Shown: positions 1 through 11,600 of the stretch, piece by piece
How positions within the stretch are numbered: the first letter of the stretch is position 1
Layout: each line of letters begins with the position of its first letter
From: Tomocerus qinae
Lineage: Eukaryota > Arthropoda > Collembola > Entomobryomorpha > Tomoceridae
Length of the DNA stretch: 64,000 nt
Reading direction: 5' to 3'
NCBI GenBank assembly: GCA_020055645.1
Contig: CM034549.1
Location: forward strand, 24,573,930-24,637,929
The notes under the pieces: generated by a model
Databases searched by the model: none
What the model was told of the DNA's origin: nothing
What the model saw: the letters and a program-made list of their open reading frames with translations, nothing else
Program-made: the position numbers and the translations under genes

Positions 1-227
1 ATTCGTCTAAACAGGTTAGTTGGTGCGGGAGTTGGCAAATTAAAAGTTCACTTTTTTCACCTCCATATTCACCTGCCTGTAATCACCATGGTAGTTAGCA
101 ATGGCAGTCCTTTATCCTATCCAAGCAGTGGAGGACAAATTATAGGATTTGTCCTCCAGAAGTGACAAAAGTGAATTTTTAATTTGTCAACTACCGGACC
201 GACTAACCTGTTACCATATAGACGAAT
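1..227. mobile_element. Foldback MITE, possibly cut by the window edge
   Basis: The two ends are imperfect inverted repeats of about 60-75 bp. The left arm begins ATTCGTCTAAACAGGTTAG, and the reverse complement of the right arm begins ATTCGTCTATATGGTAACAG, so the arms differ by a 7-bp indel near the tip. The match continues through a shared AATTAAAA-TTCACTTTT block. A smaller palindrome of AGGACAAAT around TATAGG lies in the interior near 130-160. There is no coding capacity, as expected of a non-autonomous element. The left boundary is at base 1, so the target duplication cannot be judged and the family is not assigned. Confidence 0.75.
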
Positions 228-229
228 CT

Positions 230-2350
230 TGATGTATCACCATTGCATAAGTCCTTAGGTCAAATTTAATCCACCTTAGGAGTTTAAAGGCGATTATATT
301 TCGCTAGCTATAACTATACGAAGATTTAAATTCTCTATGCATCAACAAAAAGGTAACTTTTACAGAATTTTTGATTGTAAGGATAAGGTGTTCCATCCGG
401 CTTTTTTGGTGGCTTTACAATAGGCCACATTCTCTGCATACATTATGGTTAGCTACATAGGGAAGCTAATAAATGATGCAAATTTGCGTAGTCTTTGTAT
501 TGCTATGTAGCACTTGTGTATGCAAATACCTACCCAACACACAGAATTCATGCATGCTCATTATTGTACTTCGAATACGTGTAGGAATAAAAGGTAGAGT
601 AACGGAGTACAAGTACAAACTGTACAATCTAGTACAGCACAGCTTTAAAAGTTGACAGTAGGATAGAAGTACAAGTACTTAAGTGTACTGCGCACCAATT
701 CAGAGAAATAATATCAGTAGCAAGACTAACAAAGTAGCCATTGCATGTACATAAGTACATAATATCAAGCATTTATGTGGCTACAGCATAATGTAGGTGA
801 ATACCTTTGCAAACAATATCTACTCCGAAATGTGTTTAGCCTGTTGTTGGCGATTTGGGAAACAATGTATATCTGCCTTATGATTCTCCAAAGAGATTTC
901 CTAAGCACATTTCCTTTGTCATTACATAACTATTTTACATGTGTGCATTCTGACACAACATACCTTAGTAAGCCAGTCCCTCAAGTCTGCTTATGGTTAT
1001 GTTTTACTCATTTATGTATAATGCATAAAGTGCTGCCAGGATTAGGCCTCTACGTCAAAGTATGTATATAAGTGGTAGGCTTGCTGCGACATTCGACACG
1101 TATCTATACTACTTAGCCCTTGCCTCATTTCAAAATTCAGGTGATGTCATACATGGTATAAAGAGTATAATAATATTAGTTATATAATCTATAAGGGTAA
1201 TGCATGTAAATTGAATTCATTGATACATATTCCAGTGACTTCCATTATTTTAGCTATCATTCGTGCACATTTTTAATAGAAATTATCATAAAATCTTGGC
1301 AAATGACTACGATAGGTTTATTAATGGCTTGAAAATGAATCCAGTTCATACTAGATGAATTTATGATTCATTATCTTACCAATTTTAACCCATATTTTCG
1401 CTTGAAATGACAATGGTATTTGTCGTGGGGTAGGCGGAGAAGATTTTGAACCTACCACATATACTCTCGTGAAGGTCTTTACAGCCAACATTACCATTTG
1501 CCTAAATTAATAATAATAAGTATTGTTTCTGGGTATTATACGTACCTGCTTTCTAAGTCTGAAAGGAGAAAATCCTTTGTTGTTCCAGGGTGTAGAATGT
1601 ACATTCTTCCTTTTACAACAGGATATAGTTGAATTCAGCGACAAATGACAAATTCGGCATTCTACAGGAAAATAGACCCCAGCTACTGTTAAGACCTACA
1701 ATTCTTCCATGGGATACATAGGTTAATGACTGTTTCCTTTCTGTCCGGCCTTGAATGAAACAAAGCGACAAGTTTTCGGAAGTGGTTCAATCAGTCGATT
1801 AGTCTTGGTTCATGGGAAAATTGAAAACCCCAGTGTCTCTTTTGTTTTCTCTTAGAATATAAGGAAATTTCTAGTATCCGTTAAAACTTATTGACTATAG
1901 GAACTTCTCGACGGAAATCCATTGAAAAGTGTCTACTTTAGATAAGGTTCTTATTGGTAGGTAAAAGGAGGAATGGAACTGTAAGTAATGTAAAGTAAAG
2001 TGGATAACAACCTAAAAGCATTGTTTTCACAATATTATAATATACTTACCCATGATCCATGGCGAAGACTGACGACACATGGAAGACGACATTTGATGGT
2101 TTGATAGGACAGTTAAGGTAAAACTGCTTATGTTAAGAGCACCTGTTCTTTTCTGTCACTTCCAATACACTTACATTTCAGCTTACTATGTAATAGTAGT
2201 TTGACAAGATAAGTATTGATGTCCCTAATTTAATATAAGAGATCTATCATACTTAAATGTTTGACATGAATAATTATTTACAGACAATAATTTTAAAATC
2301 GTAAATGCCCTCAAATAGCATACTTATACAAAGGTGCCCTTTTCAACTAT
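230..2350. other. Non-coding AT-rich stretch, nothing recognised
   Basis: Only short, unsupported reading frames are present. There is a local excess of GTAC tetramers near 600-700, but no splice-framed coding segment, RNA gene or clear repeat was found. Confidence 0.6.
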
Positions 2351-2784
2351 TTAGTAATCAAAAGTAGAATCGAATCCGATTTGATTTACTTTTTTGCATC
2401 AAAACTGCGTCTGCTCATGCGCGAACAAGAAAATCGTATCGTTCTCATCGGAATTTTTCGAATCGTCTCCTGGGACGATTTAGATTCGGATTAGAAAGAT
2501 TTTGGTTGGAAAATCGCAGGTTGTAGTGTTAAAGTGCGAAATCAGCCTAACACTTTTTAGCTAAACTCAAGGTGAGTGAAATTGTTATGGGGACAATTAC
2601 CATGACTATTTCACTAACCTTGGCTTTGGCTAAGCTGTAGAATATCATTACTTTTGTTATTGAATCATCATAGTTGTCAAATTATTTTAATCAGAGCACT
2701 CAAAAGCTATGTTGGATTTGATCCATTTTCTTCAATCTGAATCTAAATCAAATCCGATTCGATTTTACTTTTGATTACTACTAA
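2351..2784. mobile_element. MITE with about 40-bp terminal inverted repeats
   Basis: The left end reads TTAGTAATCAAAAGTAGAAT. The reverse complement of the right end reads TTAGTAGTAATCAAAAGTAA, and both continue into CGAATC-GATTTGATTTA. The arms match over about 40 bp apart from a 3-bp indel and a few substitutions. The interior is non-coding and holds two further imperfect stems, one around GAATCGTCTCCTGGGACGATT (2460-2480) and one with AGTGAAATTGTTATGG facing CCATGACTATTTCACT (2576-2614). No transposase is present, and the superfamily is uncertain. Confidence 0.75.
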
Positions 2785-5554
2785 TGTTGTATTGTTGTAA
2801 TTAAATTGGTAGATAACTTTTATCTAGTTTACCAATAGACATGTAATTACATAGATCCGCAAAACTACAATCTATTAACATAGGTTGATGCAGATGCATA
2901 TCCAGAGGTGAAAACTACAGAACAGAATTTGCATCAGAACCAGAGTGGTATTTTTTGTTCAATGAGGAGATTATTTTCAATTTCATGGTAATAAATACCT
3001 CAAAATCGGTAATATATGTGTAATTGTGCAAGTACATTATTATTATTGTACTCTTGATTAATGCGTGGGTATTACGAAAGACTTAACTTGTACCTGTGCT
3101 CAGGGAAAATGATTCATATTTAAATATATCCCTCGAGGTTTTGGTTAGGTACAGGCATTAGAACTATTGGAAGATTTTCTACATCACTCAAAGGTAAAGT
3201 TTTTCCTGCGCTGGTGGAGAAAATCAAGAAAAGGCAGAATGACGAAAATAAATTTAGAAAAGTATATTGTGGGTTTGGAAAACAAACGATGGCGCTATTT
3301 TCCATCTTTTCTGATCAGTACTTTAGCTAGCAGTGGGGAACAAAGAAGATGCATAGTAAAAGTGTAGGAAAAGGCATAGTAATAGGTTTATGATTTGGTA
3401 TGAAGGGCTATTTGTCTTGAAAATATACATAGATGTAAGTAGAGGTGAATGTGAAGTACAGATAAAGCTCTTGAGAGTTTTTCTAGACGAAGAGTATAGG
3501 CAATCATTTATCTTTTATCAGGAGCGCATCTGATAAATAGAAGTTTCTAAAATTCCTCCTACCTGTTATGTAGGATATAGGGTTCGACGTGGGTTGCGTT
3601 GCCACGTTGGTAGTCCCTTTTGAATATAAATGTGTGCAAAAGAACCTTTTGCAGATATTGGTCGAGAGAGATTGTATACGGGAGGGAGCTGGGAAAGTTT
3701 CCACATGATAATGGCTTAGCTACTCAATTGAATTGCATCGAACTGATCTGAACTGAAGTGAGTTGAACTACTTTAGAGAAAATCTAGTGTGCTCAAGACT
3801 CGAGCTATATTTCATGTAATCTATTACATAAAGAACGAAGAGGAATTATAAGGTTCATGTGTTCAAATGAGAATTGCAATACCGAGTCACTATCCCATAT
3901 GAATCTCTGTCTATAATACGCAAGCAGAAAATAGTTTTAGGCAGTCACTGTAGTAATTGTTTATTTCGGCGAGTTTCTACTTAATGACTATCCAGTCCAG
4001 GACGTTGACAAGACACGCCACAACAGCCAATGGCACTGCTACTCCTACAAAATTACTGTCTACACGTTCTACCTAAAAAAAGATCAGATATGTAACGGTA
4101 ATCTTCGACTAAATTACCTACATACATCTCCTTTTAAACATATCCACAACTTTTTCTCTTCTTTTTTGGCAGCTGCCTGCTGTTAGTGTTGAGATATTTA
4201 CTATTGCAATTGATGTGGCAAATTTTCTTCACGAAACTCAGTTATGATAATTGCTTCCTAGAAAAAGCTCCCAAAATATTGTTATATAACTAGCCCATTT
4301 TCTACGAAAAGTTACAAAACTGACTATTGGAATTTTCTAACTCCAAGTTTATTCTTGCTTTTGAAATTCGTAATTGGCTAGCTCTGTACATAAAACTGTA
4401 GCATAAGTTTGGGATTTAAAAGTTATCGGTACCTCTTCCTATAATGATATATGTTTACATTCTTCATTCCATTATGAAGACAGCAAAATAACAATAATTG
4501 CAACAATTTATTGCAAATGGATATTTGAACCATGATATCGAGATTTCACTCTTGATTCTTAAATGTAGGTTGCTTTCGTCGGTTTATTTTCTTGACGGTT
4601 TCATTCAATTAAAAATTAGACTATTAATTCATCGTGTAATTCAATCAAATGGGAATTAGTGGAATTACTAATTTACTTACTCCGATTATGCTACACTTCG
4701 TTATTTACTGATGGCAACTTGTGATTTGATTATACGATCTTGCTACAAGTGAGAAAACCGTTCACAACATTGCATATCCGCCCTTTAGTAGAAGGAGCGC
4801 TAACTACTAATTATTGCACTTATAAGATCCAACTTCATATTTCATTTTGCGTTATGCCTACAAGGCTACATTGAGGTTATTTGTTCAAATAGCAACTGTC
4901 CTCTCTCAGGATGAATTCACTCCCGAGTCTCTCATCTAATCATAGGCTCGTCATTTTCTTATAGGATATTATATCATAAAATGTATTTATTATGCCATTA
5001 ACGTATGCCCAGAGCCTTTAAGCGTTTACCATTTAATTTACCCTGGGACACGTAAAGGGCAGTGGGCTGAGACGCGTTAATTACTTTGTGCTCACTCATA
5101 AAACTCTACGTGTTGAGTTGACTGGAGTCTCTGTAAACAAAATGTAGCATCCTTCTAACAGCATTATTATATCTTTATTTTGTAGCAAACGATTCATAGA
5201 CATGATCTTGGTCTGATAGGAGAAACAAGGACACATGACAATTGTGTAAGCTACCCAATTGCTGAATCCATCTGCTAAAACAATTGCAACAAAACTCTCA
5301 ATGGTAGATAAGTTATGGTCGGTCGTGTCCATATCATAAAGCATACATTTTGTATTAAATACAAGATGTAATATATGATATTTAAGACATTCTCCATGCA
5401 GGAAGATAACTTAAGAGTTTTTTTGAAGTGAAACTCAGAAATAGTCGAATATTTACATGCGTGCATGCTACAAATAAGGACTACAATTCGGAGTATTTTA
5501 AGTTTTCATGTCCATATCCATCCCATCTATTGTAATAATAAATGATTGATTTGA
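2785..5554. other. Intergenic DNA downstream of the ABCA gene
   Basis: No supported gene was found. The reading frames here are short, lack recognisable domains and do not join by consistent splice sites. A weak GAACTGA-like run occurs near 3740-3770. The last part should contain the ABCA 3' flank. Confidence 0.55.
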
Positions 5555-5560
5555 TTTAAT
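5555..5560 (-). terminator. Candidate poly(A) signal of the ABCA gene
   Basis: The minus strand reads ATTAAA about 100 nt beyond the ABCA stop codon. This is the common variant of AATAAA. A canonical AATAAA on the same strand is seen only about 490 nt downstream, near 5170. The assignment rests on position alone. Confidence 0.35.
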
Positions 5561-5660
5561 ATTTACAAATTTTGTAAGGGAAACCATTTTGTACGGCGGA
5601 CATCTGTGTGTTAATGCTCCATTGTCCATTAGTAGACATTGGTTTGCCCTCTGTCTGTGA

Positions 5661-8600
5661 TTAAGCTATGCGAGCACTGTACTGTTGCCTGGCGAATGTT
5701 AAAAATACTTGTTCCAGAGTTGTTTCACCGATCGAATACTCGTCAATGATTTCGTGTTTAGCTTTAATTTCTTCCATCATTTTGAATACAACATCCCAGG
5801 TCATGGAGCCATCCAGTAATTGATATTGCATGATGTTAGTGTGAACCTCTTTCAAAAACACCTTTTGGTACTTGGCGAATATCTCGTCCTGCAAATCTGT
5901 AACAGCTTTAGAATTTTCCATGATTTTTTCTGCCTCTTCCTCTGGGTTGTCCACGGGAACGTTGGATTTCAGTTTGATAATTAAACTGTATCCTTCTCCG
6001 AATTTCGCTTTTATATGAGGAGCTCCTCCGAAGCATTGGAATTGGCCATTGACCATGATACCCAAACGAGAGCACAGAGCTTCACACTCGTCCATGCTGT
6101 GTGAAGTGAATATCACGGCTTGACCCGCGTCCTTCACAGATGAAATGATCTTCCAAAATTCCCGTCGACTGACTGGATCAACTCCCAAAGTTGGTTCATC
6201 CAGGAGAATTATCGGAGGATTTCCAATCAGGGCCACTCCTGCACTCAATCTTCTTTTCATCCCTCCGCTGTAGGTTTTGCACTGCAGATTACCAGCATCA
6301 GTCAACCCCAGTTTATCCAGCCACTTGCTGGTTTCTTTTTTAAGGGAAGCAGGTGGAACTCCTCTCAGTCTTCCGTAGAAATTCAGCATTTCTCTTCCAG
6401 TCATAAATGGTACTAACGGATCTGACTGTGGACAGTAACCAAATTGTCTTACAAACTCATTCTTATTGTTCCTCAGACTGAAACCTCCAGTATATGCGTC
6501 TCCATCACTTGGAAACTCATCTCCTGTCAGCATCCTAAAACACGTTGTTTTTCCAGCTCCGTTGACTCCAAGTAATCCAAAACATTCTCCATGCTTTACA
6601 CCAAAGCTTATATTTGAAACCGCAGCAAAGCTCTTGTAACTTTTACATAAATTCTGGACTACAACTGAGTCTTGTTCGATTTGTATTTCCACCGCATCGA
6701 TTGCTGGTTCTTCATTCAACTTTTGTTGTTCGTCACTTTTTACAGAATCGTCATTTTTATCTCCGCTGTTAAGCACTTTTCCATTGTCAGCTTGAGGTGC
6801 TACATATGCAGGATCAGTAATTGGATATCTGTTATCGACTGACTGTGGTTGCGATCTAAAGACAGTGGCATGAACTCTTTCGGCTTCAGCAATGACATCT
6901 TCATCTGTAGGATAATTAGCTCGAAATTCAACTAATAATTTCTGAGATAGACATGTTTCCTTGATTCGTGCTAATATTCCATACTCCATCATGAACAATA
7001 AAATGTAGTAAATGACACCAAAAAAGAACATCCAAAATAGTTCTTGACCAATTCCGACCATCTTGCTGTCGGCAGCATCGTAACATAATTCTCCGCGACT
7101 CGTCAATAGGTATTTAATTAAATTAGCTTCATCGAACCAAGTTAAGTATGGGAGCTTTCCATAGCAGTATTTTATGCTACCACACTTGGCCATCCCCTTA
7201 TGGCAAGGATCTATGGTATGTAGGTAAATGTTTATTATTGCATACTACCAAAGCAAACAATTTTTAACTTTTAATATATATACCAATTGATTTTTATAAT
7301 GGTTCATTTTTACAACAGAAAGGGGCACTTTACATTGCCGATGGGCTCCGAGGGAATCGGTTCATGTTGTTTCCACATATAGTGGTCAAAAGTGAAATTC
7401 AACATACCCTAAGTGTTAACCCTTTGTGACAGTACCGTATTTAGAAGTCGATTAAGAAGGGGACAAGAATGTCATAAAGCTATATGTATTAGGAAAAGTT
7501 TAGGCTCTTTTTGTCGAAAATGAGGCTAAAATGGCCTAAAAGTCATATATAATGGCATATAGCGAATTTTTTGGTATTTTGAGAAAAAGATTCTTGTTTT
7601 TGGATTTCGGAGAGTTGACATTTGCTCCAATGCCCCCTAAATACAGTCTTGCTTTGCGAGATATTGGGGGCCAAATGTCATATCTTATGACATCCACCGT
7701 GCAATATATGAATCGAAAGGAGCAACTCTCCTGTTCCAAAAATATCCCATACTTGGCCTCTATGACCAGGAGGTCAAAGGCTATAGCCAAGCCAAGTACA
7801 AAATGTGTTCCCATTTAAAAAAATACTAGGCCCTTAGTACTTCTCAAGGTATCTATATCATTACATCTATTCAATTATCATAGTGAGCACTCCTATTGAA
7901 TTTTAAGAGATTTGTACGTAAATATTTGGTTTGATTTCGAAACTAAAAAAATGAAAAAATAGGTTGGTAAAATTGCTTTATCTCAAACAGTGCAGTGCAG
8001 TGGTTTGGTTATATATATAATATATTAGAATTTTTGATGCCCATCGGTCGTTCCGTTTAGTACATACCGTACTATGTTTTACCGCAAGAACAGAAGCATC
8101 AGATACATAACCATTATAATAACATGGATTTTAAATGTTTGGATAATAAAAAATCAGATTGCTGCAAAATTTATAAACCAATAAGAATGCGTATCACTTT
8201 GTAACTGATGGATTGGTTGGTTCCAAGTTGGACATAGTAGACGTTGCTAATTCCCGACAGATATATTGGGCAAGTAACTCCTCTACTTAATTAACTATGG
8301 TTTGTGGTAGTAATCAATCACTTAACTGCAACAACTGCGTAGTTTATTGAAGGAGTCTGCATAGTTTTCGCACAGTACATTTAAACCGGTACTGATTAAC
8401 TTGCATCGGTTGTTTTCTACTGATATGATAGCAAACTTGATGAAGCACATTGTGAGTCCAAAGGTAGGATTGGCAATGAAGAGGATCCGTAAAGCAATTG
8501 CTATATTATACATGATGACAGCAAGATTTCTATCACGGGAGTAACTATTTCTCTCCAGGTACGAGTCTTCACCTTCCTTTTCGAGAGCATATTATGTGAT

Positions 8601-11600
8601 GGCCGCCAAAAAATTAGCTTAAAGAGATATTTTTCAGTTTTAGTCGGTTAGTAGACTGTAATAGTAGGTTGATATCATGTATGGGTGATTGAAAACGACG
8701 TGCTATTAAAGATTTATTGATGAATTAAGATATCCACCTGTAAAGGCATGAAACATAACAAGTCCAGAAAAACCTTCTGATGGAACCGAACCAGAATTAC
8801 TTCTCAAATAGGATAGTGGCATGACGGAGAAAGCGTAAACCATAAATATAAGGAAAAGAACACCTGCAAAAAGTGTAAAACATCGGCACTGAACAAAAAT
8901 ATCAACAATAAACAAACTGCAAGCAGAAGCCTGCTTACCTGCGCCGTATCCTGATGTGTATAATCCAAGAGGTTCTATTATATCGAAGCAGACTAACATC
9001 CCACAGGCGACCAAGATCATCATAAGGAAATCGCTTAAAATCGAAGTGATCCAATAAAGAAAAGGACTGACCCCTGTCATCAGTTGCAAATGCTTTCCCT
9101 GTAATTAGACCAACAATATAGTTTGCTAATGGTCGTTAGTGGCAAATGTTCAATCTGTGTATTTGTCGGTAAGCACGATAACTCAAAAACGGTCTAAAGT
9201 TGACCGTTTTCAAATCAGATGTTTGAAAATGGGAAAAATAGGACACACCCTTGTCAATGTCTATGGGCTAACTCAAAATCTACTACTCAGCAATTTTATT
9301 TCTTATTTTTTTCTTATATAGCACGAGCTTGTGTATCTCAGATACAGTATATGTCTGTCTGTGTATGTATCTGAGTCAACGTAACGGAATGGAATAACAG
9401 TTTTGAATCCTGTCTCGGATATGAAATCAGAGGTCTACGGAACGAAAGCGGGTGTTAAACTAGAAAATTGGAATTTAATGTTTTCACTTATGTACCCCAA
9501 AGAATACCTTCGTAAGTTAAAATTAGTACATGAAAGTATGCGGTGGGTTACATTAGTAAAAACATTAAATTAGGCATTCTAATAATTTATTAAGAATTTT
9601 CGCACACCTTACAGACTCTCTCTTCAGATGGAAACATCAAAAAACTTGCCGCCAACATTGCGAAAGGAAGAGGTAGCAGCGCTGCCATTATCAATATGAT
9701 ATAGTAGGAATTTGTTCTAAACGTATATTCAGCTGCCTCAACGATATCGGTAGGGCCTTTAGTCCTTAAAGGATGATTTGTTACTTCAATTTGTCCTGCA
9801 TTTGGTCTTGTGTCCGCATGTCCCTGAATTAACTTAAGAATGGTGTTAGAAGCTGCATTCAGCGCTAAAGGCTCCGAGTGACTATATTTTCCTGAATGTA
9901 AGACTTTGATGACCATGTCATTGGGACTATTATACTTCATTTCAGCAGCTATGACATATTTGAATTCATACACGTCAGGATTCTTTTCTTTTTCGGACTT
10001 AAGATACTGGTACATACCAGTCCCAGGACGAACCTTTTTTGTAGTTCCTATTCCCTTTATAGTTTCAAAAAATTTGTTGCACATGAAGTCTGCTTCCTTT
10101 GTCATTGGCATACACAAAGTAATGGGATCTGCGTAAGAGCGTAATGATATCTTCAGTGAGGGATACTCAGGAATGTGGGCGTGGAATAAAAGACGCGATA
10201 CAGCAGCTACAACTATAGCAATAGCTATCACAGGGAGTATTTGGAGGAGAACCAATCGTAAATTCCGAATGTTCCGTATGAATAATTTTATCATTAATCC
10301 CCAGAACATCAACCAGAAGAGGGAGGACCCCTTGACACTTTCAAAATTATTAACATTTGTTGATTCCTCTTCATTAGCAAGAGTATTATTCCCAGTTGAA
10401 TTACTCAACTCCCCTACCCTTACAAATACATCATCCATACTGGGAATAGTGAGTCCTATCGTCAAAATCCCGAGCTTTTGTTGATCCTTGGTCAACTCCG
10501 AAAACATTTCTGGAAATATCGATGTCTTTGTCGATTCTTCAGGAAGAGTGATCGCCACTTCGGAGACACTCTTAGTTTCACCTTTCTTGAAGGAAGCAGT
10601 GGAGATGTATTTCTGGACAACAGAAAGAATTGAATTCCTATCCGCCTTGTCTGTGAGTGTCACCGTTAAAGTGTATCCATCACCGAAACACTTTTTGAGG
10701 AACAAAGGAGTCCCCGAACACTGAAGCTTCCCTTCCGCCATGATCAGAATGCGATCTCCCAAAACATCCGCCTCTTCCATGAAATGTGTTGTCAGTACAA
10801 TTGTACGGCCATCTGTTCGCAATGCCAATAACAAATCCCAAACTTCCCTCCGAGCCTCAGGATCCAAACCCGATGTGGGTTCGTCCAAAAAGAGAACTGA
10901 TGCTCCACCGACGATTGCATTGGCAAGAGAAAGTCTTCATTTCTGACCTCCTGATAGAGTGGATGCCAAGTTACTGGACTTCTCTTCCAATTTCAAACTA
11001 CATAGAATTCTTTGGGCTTCCTGTTTCGCTATTAATGGACTTAGTCCTTTCAGCATTCCAAAAAAATGCAGATGTTGTGCTACAGTCAATTCATCAAAAA
11101 GTAGATCGTGTTGAGGACAGAGTCCAACAGATTTCCTAACTTCATGTATTTGATTAACAATATTGTATCCATTAATATAGGCAGTTCCACTTGAGGGTCT
11201 GTATATTCCTGTCAAAATCGACAATGTTGTCGTTTTTCCAGCCCCATTGTGTCCCAACAAAGCCGTAACCTCTCCAGCATACATTTTTGCAGAAAGTCCT
11301 TCTACTGCAACTTTTTTATTTTCAAACGTTTTACAGAGATTTTGAATTTCTATTCCAACTGACAAATCCGTCGGTTCTTCTTCAAAACCGGGTTTTAAAT
11401 CGGCAGCTGCCTCTGCATGTTTTTGCGAATTATCTGATATCACTTGCATAACTTTCTTTGGCGAGTACCATGTAGACAACAGTAATGGATAATACCACGG
11501 CTTACTCAGACCAAATTCAGAAGGAATCACACTCTCTAAATACAGAGTTAGAAGCATGTAGAGGACGATATCGACAACTAACATCCCACAAACAGCCAAT

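Noticed and set aside
7536-7818. Open frames on both strands in ABCA intron 4
   Set aside because: They are mirror-image frames over small inverted repeats, with no family resemblance.
10937-10939. Selenocysteine at the TGA
   Set aside because: No selenoprotein is known in the ABCA family, the position is normally basic, and I saw no obvious SECIS-like element downstream.
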